From Acinetobacter sp. ANC 3903 (GTDB taxonomy: Bacteria; Pseudomonadota; Gammaproteobacteria; Pseudomonadales; Moraxellaceae), in assembly GCF_002135315.1 (NCBI RefSeq), contig NZ_NEGA01000017.1, positions 1-64,000 on the forward strand: a stretch of DNA of 64,000 nucleotides, written 5' to 3'. This document shows, one piece after another, positions 50,803 to 58,643 of this stretch; position 1 is the first letter of the stretch, and each line of letters starts with the position of its first letter. A program made the position numbers and the translations under genes. A model generated the notes under the pieces. The model worked only from the letters and a program-made list of their open reading frames with translations, had not been told where the DNA came from and made no database searches.

Positions 50803-51238
50803 AACATTACTTCTTTAGATATTTCCAGCACTAGAAATATTCAGTTTTTGCCTATTCTTACGAATACACAGCCTTTAATCCTTTTGTATTCATCACAAAA
50901 GAACATACAAAAAGTATTGAGTAAGCTCAAATACTGGGATATAAAACAAAAAAATCATAAACTTATCATCACGAATGAATTGAATTTATAAAAAATCCAC
51001 CTATTCGATTACACATACTGATAAGCAAATCTACATAATTTTACCTAATGTTAAATTTTACCTAATTTTTATTTGTTGATGCAGTCTATATTGTTAAGTT
51101 TGTTTAAAATAGCATCGCTACTTATTAGACATTAGTCGAAACGACTAAAGTTACTTTTATTTAAATTAGGCTGAAATATTTACCTTATCTTTATAAACTA
51201 TTATCCATCCCATTTTCGATTGCCAAGAAATACTCCTT
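50803..51238. promoter_or_regulatory. Long divergent spacer with repeat motifs
   Basis: 436 AT-rich bases between the symporter and the ybiB-like gene. It holds a 12-base direct repeat ATTTTACCTAAT at 51038-51049 and 51055-51066 (17-base period) and a palindrome TTAGTCG-aaa-CGACTAA at 51132-51148. Both are candidate operators. No reading frame is supported. Confidence 0.45.
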
Positions 51239-52240
51239 ATGCAAACCAAAAGAAATATCTACAAAGATGCTGAACATCCTTTCGCACAATATGTCCGTAT
51301 TATAGGCAAAGGAAAAAACGGTGCTCGTTCTCTGAGTTTTGACGAAGCCTATCAAGCATTCAACATGATCTTAAAGGATGAAGTGCTGGATGTTCAGCTA
51401 GGTGCTTTCTTAATGCTACTGCGTGTTAAAGAGGAATCTGTCGATGAACTGGCCGGTTTTGTACAGGCCACCCGTGATCAATTGAATTTCAAAGCTTTAG
51501 ATGTGGATCTGGACTGGTCATCTTATGCCGGCAAGCGTAAGCATTACCCATGGTTTTTATTGGCAGCGCTGACCCTGGCACAACACGGCTATAAAGTCGT
51601 TATGCATGGTGCATCGGGACATACCATTAACCGCCTTTATACCGAACAGGTATTGGAATACTTCGGCTATCCGATCTGCCAAAATGACAGCGATGTGGAA
51701 CAGCAGTTGCAACAACGCAATTTTGCCTATATTCCCCTAGAAGCGATCTCACCTATTTTGAGTGATTTGATCTCTCTACGGAATGTGATGGGTTTACGTT
51801 CCCCAATCCACACCCTTGCCCGTTTAATTAATCCATTTAATGCCAAAGCCACCATGCAGGCTATTTTCCATCCTGCCTATCGTGCTTCACACCAACAAGC
51901 TGCATTTAAGCTGGGCTATCAAAATAGTGCAGTGATTAAGGGTGAAGGTGGTGAATTTGAACGCAATCCGGATGCCAAAACATTAATCTGCGGAATTAAA
52001 AATGGCGAGCTGTACGAACATGAATTACCGAAATTGACAGATAACCGCAGTCCTGTTGAAGAAGAGCTGGACTTGGCGGTTTTTAAAGCGGTTTGGGAAG
52101 GCAAGCAACATCATGAATATGGTGAAGTTGCAGTAACGGAAACCATGGGAATTGCTTTATACACTATGGGAGCGTGTGCTTCTTATGATGAGGCCATGTT
52201 AAAAGCCAAAGCGCTTTGGCAAAATCGAAAAATTGTTTAA
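51239..52240 (+). CDS. ybiB: TrpD2/YbiB-like glycosyltransferase-fold protein
   Basis: A 333-residue homologue of anthranilate phosphoribosyltransferase (TrpD) with the N-terminal helical domain (ARSLSFDEAYQAFNMIL, LGAFLMLLRVKEES) and the barrel-like second domain (MHGASGHTINRLYTEQVL, LGYQNSAVIKGEGGE). In TrpD the PRPP loop reads GTGGD; here the matching segment is atypical, as in YbiB/TrpD2. Those proteins are DNA-binding and, in E. coli, LexA-controlled, not tryptophan enzymes. ACTCCTT precedes the ATG rather than a clean ribosome-binding site. Confidence 0.85.
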   Translation: MQTKRNIYKDAEHPFAQYVRIIGKGKNGARSLSFDEAYQAFNMILKDEVLDVQLGAFLMLLRVKEESVDELAGFVQATRDQLNFKALDVDLDWSSYAGKRKHYPWFLLAALTLAQHGYKVVMHGASGHTINRLYTEQVLEYFGYPICQNDSDVEQQLQQRNFAYIPLEAISPILSDLISLRNVMGLRSPIHTLARLINPFNAKATMQAIFHPAYRASHQQAAFKLGYQNSAVIKGEGGEFERNPDAKTLICGIKNGELYEHELPKLTDNRSPVEEELDLAVFKAVWEGKQHHEYGEVAVTETMGIALYTMGACASYDEAMLKAKALWQNRKIV

Positions 52241-52302
52241 TAGGTTAAAGGGTCAGGCTCTGCGGAGTCTTATCGCTCATAATCAAATATTGGGAGCTCG
52301 TT

Positions 52303-52329
52303 GTGTTACTTTTTAAAAATGAGTAACAC
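52303..52329. other. Hairpin upstream of the folded element
   Basis: GTGTTACT (52303-52310) and AGTAACAC (52322-52329) form an 8-bp stem around an A/T-rich loop, about 60 bases after the ybiB stop. It has no following T-run. It may belong to the structured element at 52351-52445. Confidence 0.55.
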
Positions 52330-52350
52330 TGTTGCGCAAGAAAACTTTTT

Positions 52351-52445
52351 CCATTCGCAAAACTCGGCAAATACCACCGAGTATCATCTCTCTCGCAAAA
52401 ACAGGACTATATGAATATAGTCCTGCCTCGAACAGTTGCGAATGG
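52351..52445. ncRNA. Folded intergenic element, possible C4-like antisense RNA
   Basis: An outer 10-bp stem CCATTCGCAA (52351-52360) with TTGCGAATGG (52436-52445) encloses two hairpins: ACTCGG/CCGAGT (52362-52367, 52377-52382) and an 11-bp arm CAGGACTATAT/ATATAGTCCTG (52402-52412, 52415-52425). Between them is an unpaired pyrimidine-rich strand (52383-52401) whose complement reads GAGAGATG, like a ribosome-binding site and start. An outer stem, inner hairpins and an anti-ribosome-site strand recall phage C4 antisense RNAs, but I cannot confirm the family or the strand. A mobile repeat is the main alternative. Confidence 0.45.
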
Positions 52446-52490
52446 CTTTTCCGTGTAGCCATAATCAACTTTAATTCAAGTCAGCCACCA

Positions 52491-52519
52491 ATAAAAAAGA
52501 CACCGCAGTGTCTTTTTTA
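52491..52519 (-). terminator. Terminator after the DUF1315 gene
   Basis: AAAAAAGACAC and GTGTCTTTTTT form an 11-bp stem with loop CGCA, 12 bases beyond the stop codon on the minus strand. It can also stop plus-strand transcripts from the folded element. Confidence 0.85.
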
Positions 52520-52530
52520 TAAAGAAATAC

Positions 52531-52806
52531 TTAAACAAAACGAATCGGCTTGAATTCTTCGTCTTGCTTTGGATCATGCGAATCGCAGTGTTCATCTTCT
52601 TCTTTGGTGCCGCGGTCAATATAGCCACTACGTTCAGTTTCAGGCAAATTTTTTATTTCCCAGGCATAAACCGCTTGCATACAGATTTGACGTTGCTCTT
52701 GCGTAAGTGCTACGCCATTCGGCCATTTACCAATTTCCACTGCTGTCTTTAAACGCGCAACAATTTCAGGATCGAGTACGGCCAGCATTTGTTCAATATT
52801 CATCAT
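52531..52806 (-). CDS. YeaC/DUF1315-family small protein
   Basis: A 91-residue cytoplasmic protein (90 if translation starts at the second ATG). The family-typical pattern is IEQMLAVLDPEIVARLKTAVEIGKWPNG, followed by LTQEQRQICMQAVYAWE and an acidic, His- and Asp-rich tail. Function unknown. It starts one base after the nadK stop, so the two genes are translated from one mRNA. Confidence 0.85.
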   Translation of the reverse strand: MMNIEQMLAVLDPEIVARLKTAVEIGKWPNGVALTQEQRQICMQAVYAWEIKNLPETERSGYIDRGTKEEDEHCDSHDPKQDEEFKPIRFV

Positions 52807-53721
52807 TTAATCCTGCTGTTGAAAAGAGTCAAAATCTTGGTTCCAGCCCAGCTTGGTACGGCAAGCAATATAGAAATCATAGCCGGGTGGATGAAGGAGA
52901 TTCAATTTAAATGGATGTTTGCGGATATGCAAACTATCCCCAACACTGAGTGAAACACTGTGCTGACCATCGGCACTGACCATCGGTAATACACGGTTTT
53001 CACGAATGATAATCTTAATTTCACTATGCCCACCGACCACAATCGGACGGGACGACAAGGTATGTGGATGCATGGGCACCAAAGAGATAGCATCCATACT
53101 CGGATGGACAATTGGCCCGCCACCAGAAAGCGCATAAGCGGTAGAACCGGTAGGTGTCGAAACAATCAAACCATCACTATGCTGACGATAGACATATTGA
53201 CCATCAATATTCAGTTCAAAGTCAATCATATGTACCGACTTGCCTGAATGTAAAACCACATCATTTAAGGCAATCGCATCATAAATACTTTCACCTTTGG
53301 AGCGGATTTCCATTTCCAGCAAGAAACGGCGATCGAGCTGAAACTCGCCTTTGAGCACCTGATCCAGCTTAAAAATAACCTCGGTCGGCTTAATATCGGT
53401 TAAAAAGCCCAAACGACCACGGTTTACCCCAATCACAGGTGTATTGTGTCGCACCAGGGCACGTGCAGCATGCAGTAAAGAACCATCACCACCCACTACA
53501 ATGACCAGATCAACCACTTCACCCAGTAAACTGCGGCTCACGGTTTGAGTATTATTATAAGGGACTAAGGCTGCTGTTTCTGAATCAAAAACAGGATGTA
53601 AACCTAAACTTAAAAGATGGTCATGAATAAGACTTAAAGTTTCCACGACGGAGGATTTATCTGGACGCCCTATTAATCCAATGTTCCGAAAAGTTTTATG
53701 TGAAATTTGCACCTGGATCAT
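52807..53721 (-). CDS. nadK: NAD kinase NadK
   Basis: Phosphorylates NAD to NADP in the cytoplasm. The ATP/polyphosphate motif GGDGSLLHAAR and the following NRGRLGFLTDI are clear. GSTAYALSGGGPIVHP and SRPIVV make up the conserved catalytic half. From the ATG at 53721 it is 304 residues, the usual length; GCGGAGCG precedes it, although closely spaced. The longer frame adds 15 residues without family support. Confidence 0.96.
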   Translation of the reverse strand: MIQVQISHKTFRNIGLIGRPDKSSVVETLSLIHDHLLSLGLHPVFDSETAALVPYNNTQTVSRSLLGEVVDLVIVVGGDGSLLHAARALVRHNTPVIGVNRGRLGFLTDIKPTEVIFKLDQVLKGEFQLDRRFLLEMEIRSKGESIYDAIALNDVVLHSGKSVHMIDFELNIDGQYVYRQHSDGLIVSTPTGSTAYALSGGGPIVHPSMDAISLVPMHPHTLSSRPIVVGGHSEIKIIIRENRVLPMVSADGQHSVSLSVGDSLHIRKHPFKLNLLHPPGYDFYIACRTKLGWNQDFDSFQQQD

Positions 53722-53766
53722 CGCTCCGCTACGATTCCTGCCTATCATAGCATTAACCCTGTTCAT

Positions 53767-54157
53767 TTTAAAAAACTTTAACTGCTGATTACACTAACAA
53801 TCTAACAAATTCAAAGACTCAGCCAGGTTTTTAGCCTGTCATCCAGATCGGTTCACTTTGCATGCAATCAACCACTAAAATCAGGATGATTTTTTATGAT
53901 AAAAGTCACCCGATCTGTAAGATCATTTTCATCCGCAGACCTGGCATGACTTAAGCCTGTTAACTTGCTTAAAAATTGACAGATAATTCGCAAATACCGT
54001 TTTAGAGCTAAAAATAATATCTTTTATAAAATCAAAGACTCATTCCAAATATTTTGTGCACTTTATTGTTAAATTTTATCTTCATTCACAGATTAATTAT
54101 TGCAAAAAAATGAAAAGCTTCGCATGATTAGCACAATTTATTTGGATCTTATAATAA
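53767..54157. other. Spacer between nadK and mrcB
   Basis: About 390 AT-rich bases between divergent genes, containing their promoters. No supported frame, strong hairpin or repeat was seen. Confidence 0.5.
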
Positions 54158-54160
54158 TTG

Positions 54161-56554
54161 ATGAAGTCTGAACGCGGTATCGGTTTACTGGCCCTTATTT
54201 TTTCAATATTAGTCATTGGTGTCTTCTTAGTTTTTAGTATCTATTTAATCCGAATGGATAATATTGTACGCAATAAATTTGAAGGACAGCGCTGGGATAT
54301 TCCGGCAAAAGTTTTTGCTCGTCCTTTAGAAGTTTATACCAATGCACCGGTTAACCAGGCAGACTTCTCTCAAGAGCTTAAACTTCTGGGTTATAAAAGT
54401 TCTGACAGCTATGCCCACTCCGGCAGTTATGTAAGCTCCGGCGATGCTCTCTATGTGCATACCCGTGGCTTCGACTTTGGTGACAGCGTTGAACCGGAGC
54501 AGGTGTTAAAAGTTACGTTTAGCGGTAATCAGATTGGTGAAGTCAGTGCCACCAAGCCTTCATCTACCGGCATTGCGCGTTTAGAACCTTTACTGATTGG
54601 CGGAATTTATCCACAACACAATGAAGATCGCGTGCTGATTAAGCTCAAGAGTGTGCCTAAACCGCTTATTGAAGCACTGATCTCTACCGAAGACCGTAAC
54701 TTTTATCATCATCATGGGATATCGATACGTGGTACAGCACGTGCTTTAGTCAGCAACGTCACCGGTGGTAAACGTCAGGGCGGTTCAACCCTGACCCAGC
54801 AGCTGGTTAAAAATTTCTATTTAAGCCCGGAAAAAACCTTAAAACGTAAGGTCAATGAAGCCCTGATGGCGATGCTGATTGAGCTTCATTACGATAAAGA
54901 TGAAATTCTGGAAGCTTATTTAAATGAAGTGAATCTGGGACAAAACGGCAATTATTCCATTAACGGCTATGGTCTGGCTTCACAGTTTTATTTTGGCTTG
55001 CCGCTACGTGAACTCAATATTGCTCAACAGGCGTATTTAGTCGGTCTGGTGCAAGGGCCTTCGCTGTTTAATCCCTGGAAAAATCCCGAAGGTGCAAAAA
55101 AACGCCGTGATATTGTGTTGCACAATATGCTGGTGATGGGATACCTGACTCAAGCACAGTTTGAGCAAGAAGTTGCACGCCCACTGAATGTTATTGCCAA
55201 ACCAACCCTAGGGCCTGCCCGTTTCCCGGATTTCATGGATATTGTACGTCGACAGTTGCGTACTGAATATCAGGAAAGCGATCTGACCAATCAAGGTCTA
55301 AAAATCTTTACCTCGCTGGATCCGATTGCCCAAACCAAAGTACAGGAAGCCTTTAAAGCCTCTGTTTCCCGTTTGACCAATGCCAATCCGAAAAACCTCA
55401 GAGATTTGCAAGGTGCTGTTTTAATCTCGCATCCTGAAAATGGCGAACTGGTTGCAGCTGTGGGTTCTACCCAGGACTTTACCGGCTTTAACCGTGCGCT
55501 GGATGCAAAACGTCAGGTCGGTTCCTTGCTTAAACCAGTGATTTATTTAAGCGCGATTGAATCTGGACGTTATAACTGGGCAACACCAGTTGAAGACAGT
55601 GCCATGAATGTTTATAGCGAAGGCAAAAACTGGACTCCTAAAAATTACAGTGGTGGTGAACACGGCATTGTTCCTATGTCCGAAGCACTGGCAAACTCTT
55701 ATAACCTTGCAGCCGTGCGTTTGGGACAGGAATTCGGTATTTCGACCTTTAGCAATCACCTGAAAAAATTTGGGGTGACGTCTGATATTCCAAGCTATCC
55801 ATCCATCTTTCTAGGGGCAATTGATATGTCGCCGATGGAAGTGATGAGCATTTACGGAAACTTTGCAACTGGCGGTTTCAAATATCCAATCAAGTCCATT
55901 CGTTCTGTGGTGGACGCTAACGGTCGCCTGCTCGACCGTTATGGTTTAACGGTACAAAAAACCATTGATCCATCGGCAGCTTATATTCTGAATTATGGTC
56001 TGCAACAGGTCATGAGCTCGGGTACTGGGCGTGCAGCTTATAGCGCTTTCCCTGCCGATTTAAAATTGGCAGGCAAATCAGGTACCACCAATGATACCCG
56101 CGACTCTTGGTTTGCAGGCTATTCAGGCAATTATGTCAGCGTGGTCTGGCTAGGTCTGGATAATAACAAGGTGACTGGCTTGACCGGTTCTTCAGGTGCA
56201 TTGCCAGTGTGGATTAATGTCATGAAACAGTTGCGGCAAAAATCGGTTAACTTGCGTCAAACTGACAGTGTGCAATGGCAATGGATTGACCGTTCGACGG
56301 GTCATCTATCAGCACAAGGCTGTGAAGGTGCGATGTACATTCCGTTACTTCGCAGTAATATGCCACGTCAGGCCACTACCTGCGGTTTACCGAGTTATCA
56401 GGTAGAACCTGCTTCCAATCCTGATACTGAAAACAACCAGGCACCTGCCGACCAAAACGATAGTATTGGAAACTATATTCGTGAAAGTGATACTGAAACA
56501 CAGAACGATGGTTCTACGAATCCGGTCATTTCAAGCGGTAGTTATAACAATTAA
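54161..56554 (+). CDS. mrcB: Penicillin-binding protein 1b (class A)
   Basis: A bifunctional peptidoglycan glycosyltransferase and transpeptidase of 797 residues. A short cytoplasmic start and one membrane segment (about 8-30) are followed by a UB2H-like domain (about 60-145). The GT51 domain has EDRNFYHHHGIS and GGSTLTQQLVKNFYLS. The transpeptidase has its nucleophile in GSLLKP, the SYN motif in ANSYNLAAV, and the KSGTTND triad. The C-terminus is a low-complexity Asn, Asp and Glu-rich tail. I start at the ATG at 54161 rather than the TTG three bases earlier. The lipoprotein gene follows after 9 bases. Confidence 0.96.
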   Translation: MKSERGIGLLALIFSILVIGVFLVFSIYLIRMDNIVRNKFEGQRWDIPAKVFARPLEVYTNAPVNQADFSQELKLLGYKSSDSYAHSGSYVSSGDALYVHTRGFDFGDSVEPEQVLKVTFSGNQIGEVSATKPSSTGIARLEPLLIGGIYPQHNEDRVLIKLKSVPKPLIEALISTEDRNFYHHHGISIRGTARALVSNVTGGKRQGGSTLTQQLVKNFYLSPEKTLKRKVNEALMAMLIELHYDKDEILEAYLNEVNLGQNGNYSINGYGLASQFYFGLPLRELNIAQQAYLVGLVQGPSLFNPWKNPEGAKKRRDIVLHNMLVMGYLTQAQFEQEVARPLNVIAKPTLGPARFPDFMDIVRRQLRTEYQESDLTNQGLKIFTSLDPIAQTKVQEAFKASVSRLTNANPKNLRDLQGAVLISHPENGELVAAVGSTQDFTGFNRALDAKRQVGSLLKPVIYLSAIESGRYNWATPVEDSAMNVYSEGKNWTPKNYSGGEHGIVPMSEALANSYNLAAVRLGQEFGISTFSNHLKKFGVTSDIPSYPSIFLGAIDMSPMEVMSIYGNFATGGFKYPIKSIRSVVDANGRLLDRYGLTVQKTIDPSAAYILNYGLQQVMSSGTGRAAYSAFPADLKLAGKSGTTNDTRDSWFAGYSGNYVSVVWLGLDNNKVTGLTGSSGALPVWINVMKQLRQKSVNLRQTDSVQWQWIDRSTGHLSAQGCEGAMYIPLLRSNMPRQATTCGLPSYQVEPASNPDTENNQAPADQNDSIGNYIRESDTETQNDGSTNPVISSGSYNN

Positions 56555-56563
56555 GGGTGACAG

Positions 56564-57139
56564 TTGAGCATGAATGGGCAATTTAAGCAGCATAAACAGT
56601 GTCTGATCGCTCTGGGCTTGATCGCTTTGGTGGGCTGTCAAAGCCTGCCTACGCCCGATGAAAACAAGCAGCCAGCAAAACCTGTCCCTACAGAAAAGCG
56701 GGACACTAAAGCTGCTTCAGGTGTGGTCATCACGCCTTATGAACGTGAAGAAATTCAACGTAAAAAGATGCAGGTGATCGTTCCTGCTCAACAGCGCAAA
56801 CAGCAGTTTGATGATGGCCGCCAGCTACCTGCATTTCAAAAGCTCATGCAAAAAACTCAACTCGCCTATAAGCAAGGGCAATGGAATGAAGCTGAAGCTG
56901 CGGCATTGCAAGCTCAACGCCTTGCGCCGCAATCCGCTGAAACCTTCTTGTATCTGGCCCTGATTGCCAATAAAAAGAATCAGCCGGCAAATGCTGAAGC
57001 ACTGGCACAACGCGGACTGAGTTATGCACAAACCAATGCCATGAAGAAACAGCTTTGGCAGGTTATTTTAAAAGCCGCACAACAGCAAAAAGATCCAAAA
57101 ACCATTCAACAAGCGCAAAAAGCCCTGAACAGCTTATAA
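56564..57139 (+). CDS. TPR lipoprotein, probable PBP1b activator (LpoP-like)
   Basis: A 191-residue lipoprotein (TTG start at 56564, or ATG at 56570 giving 189). The signal peptide ends at the lipobox ALVGC, followed by a Pro- and Lys-rich linker to about 75. About two TPR-like helix pairs (LAYKQGQWNEAEAAALQAQ, LYLALIANKKNQPANAEALA) complete the protein. It lies 9 bases after mrcB. In Pseudomonas aeruginosa the lipoprotein LpoP, also TPR-based and next to the PBP1b gene, activates PBP1b. This is the likely counterpart, from position and architecture. Confidence 0.8.
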   Translation: MSMNGQFKQHKQCLIALGLIALVGCQSLPTPDENKQPAKPVPTEKRDTKAASGVVITPYEREEIQRKKMQVIVPAQQRKQQFDDGRQLPAFQKLMQKTQLAYKQGQWNEAEAAALQAQRLAPQSAETFLYLALIANKKNQPANAEALAQRGLSYAQTNAMKKQLWQVILKAAQQQKDPKTIQQAQKALNSL

Positions 57140-57144
57140 AAACC

Positions 57145-57200
57145 AGAATGTATTGAGATGATAAAGTTGTGGTTCAATACATTCTCTGATTCTGTTTTTA
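57145..57200. terminator. Candidate terminator after the lipoprotein gene
   Basis: AGAATGTATTGA (57145-57156) and TCAATACATTCT (57174-57185) form a perfect 12-bp stem. A T-run follows about 9 bases later at 57195. The gap before the T-run makes this less certain as a terminator. Confidence 0.5.
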
Positions 57201-58097
57201 TAAAAATCGCATCCCTGCAATGCCATAGCCACCCTGTTCTTTTGCAGTAGCAAGATCTCCAGCTTGCATGCCACCCAAGGCAAAAACCGGTATATCCACT
57301 TGTGAAACCCAGGCCTTAAACTGTTCCCAACCCAATGCTACAGCGTCTGGATGGGTTACGGTCGGCAATACCGGACTCAGCAAGATGGCATCACAACCGA
57401 TCTGCTGTGCCTGTTGCATGGAAGCTAGATCATGACATGCCGCAATGTAACGCTTTCCAAGGGTCAAATCACCCGGTTTTAAAGCCATTAGTTGTGACTG
57501 TTTTAAATGAATGGCTGAAATAGCCTGCTGTTGAATCGAGCTTAATTGTTCAAAAATATCGACATTGACAATGAGCCGAGGCAAATGCTCCACACTGCGC
57601 CCAGCCAGTTCCGTGAGCTGCTGCTGAATTCCCTCGACACGCCAATATAACAACTGATCCTGTTTTAATTGTGCCAGATCATCCAACTGCGCTGAAATTT
57701 TAATTTGATGCGGCCAATATAGACGCTGAATAATGGACAGATTGGCTTTAGGGAAGTTTAAATCCAGCAATTCTTCACGGCTATACCAAGTCCAGGGCTG
57801 CTGAATTTCATTCAATAAAGCGGTCGGGACGATGGCATGAAATAAATGTAAGTTGACGATCACATCATCATATTCATGCTCAATCACATCAAAAGCATGC
57901 CAGTCATGCAGACCAATTCCCACTTCTTCATAAATTTCACGGCGACACGCAGCCAAGGGTGTTTCACCCTCTTTCACTTTACCACCGGGAAACTCATATT
58001 TATTGCCCTGATGCTGTTTTGCTTCACGCCAGCCTACCAGCACGTTGTTTTGATGCAGTAAAATTGCAATGGCAACATGAATTATGGGTTTCGACAT
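57198..58097 (-). CDS. Nudix hydrolase fused to a thiamine-phosphate-synthase-like domain
   Basis: A 299-residue fusion. Residues 1-130 are a MutT-type Nudix hydrolase with the box GGKVKEGETPLAACRREI and EEVG directly after it, probably cleaning oxidised dGTP. Residues about 150-299 resemble TenI/ThiE, a barrel with FALGGMQAGDLATAKEQGGYG at the end, but lack an obvious complete set of pyrophosphate-binding residues. The same fusion occurs in pseudomonads, where MutT activity is the accepted role. It converges on the PBP1b-lipoprotein pair. Confidence 0.9.
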   Translation of the reverse strand: MSKPIIHVAIAILLHQNNVLVGWREAKQHQGNKYEFPGGKVKEGETPLAACRREIYEEVGIGLHDWHAFDVIEHEYDDVIVNLHLFHAIVPTALLNEIQQPWTWYSREELLDLNFPKANLSIIQRLYWPHQIKISAQLDDLAQLKQDQLLYWRVEGIQQQLTELAGRSVEHLPRLIVNVDIFEQLSSIQQQAISAIHLKQSQLMALKPGDLTLGKRYIAACHDLASMQQAQQIGCDAILLSPVLPTVTHPDAVALGWEQFKAWVSQVDIPVFALGGMQAGDLATAKEQGGYGIAGMRFL

Positions 58098-58171
58098 TCC
58101 CTACTCCTTAGCCTGAAAATATTACAGAGTGTAAGCAAATTTAAGTTTTTTATAAAATCTTAAATAAACGA

Positions 58172-58205
58172 TTGACAGATACATTTGATAATGATTATCA
58201 TTTAA
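58172..58205 (+). promoter_or_regulatory. Fur box over the hemP promoter
   Basis: TTGACA (58172-58177), 18 bases, TATCAT (58196-58201) make a plausible sigma-70 promoter. GATAATGATTATCATTT (from 58187) matches the Fur consensus GATAATGATAATCATTATC at 15 of 19 positions and covers the -10 box. Iron-loaded Fur would block the polymerase, so hemP should be induced by iron starvation. Confidence 0.8.
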
Positions 58206-58236
58206 TAAATTCAATACATACCACGGAATCGACGGA

Positions 58237-58407
58237 ATGAACGCACCATTTAGCTTATTTACTCGTAATAACGATGCAGCTCACTCACTACCGATGTTGC
58301 ACTCCAACAACCTGTTTTCTCTGGGTCGAGAAATTCGAATTATGCATGCCGGAGAAGAATACCGTCTACGTTTAACCCGTAACAATCGACTTATTCTGAC
58401 CAAATAA
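58237..58407 (+). CDS. hemP: Hemin uptake protein HemP
   Basis: A 56-residue protein. The C-terminal half has the HemP pattern: a Leu-Phe-Ser-Leu-Gly segment, EIRIMHAGEEYRLRLTRNN, then RLILTK and TAA. HemP is a small protein needed for heme uptake in several proteobacteria and possibly a regulatory factor for heme receptor genes. Its start at 58237 follows a weak CGGAAT. The strong Fur box upstream supports the identity. No heme receptor or transporter gene follows, so it stands alone here. Confidence 0.88.
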   Translation: MNAPFSLFTRNNDAAHSLPMLHSNNLFSLGREIRIMHAGEEYRLRLTRNNRLILTK

Positions 58408-58530
58408 TAATAATTCACTCAACAATAGATCTCTTTCATAAATCAAAAAATGTTCAATATTAGATTTTTTTAAATCAGCATGGCCTCATTTGATTGATTT
58501 AGTTTTTTTACCTTTTCGTAGGCAATCTCT

Positions 58531-58643
58531 CTACTTTTGAAAGGTCAAAAGTAGACAAAAACCTTTTGTTTCCCATACACGACTTCCTTGTCGTGATGGG
58601 AAACGTGGAAACAAGCAGTATGAGCGCAAACATGCTGCTTTTT
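58531..58643 (+). repeat. Triple hairpin downstream of hemP
   Basis: Three consecutive hairpins: CTACTTTTGA/TCAAAAGTAG (58531-58540, 58545-58554); a 15-bp arm of GTTTCCCAT and CACGAC with one bulge (58568-58583, 58590-58604); and AAGCAGTATG/CATGCTGCTT (58613-58622, 58631-58640), followed by a T-run and so a plus-strand terminator. The CTACTTTTG/CAAAAGTAG part resembles repeats spread through many bacterial genomes. It may be a repetitive element or the 3' end of the hemP transcript. Confidence 0.6.

Noticed and set aside
52531..53721. Prophage remnant around the folded element
   Set aside because: Both neighbours (ybiB and DUF1315-nadK) are ordinary chromosomal genes and no integrase or phage gene is present.
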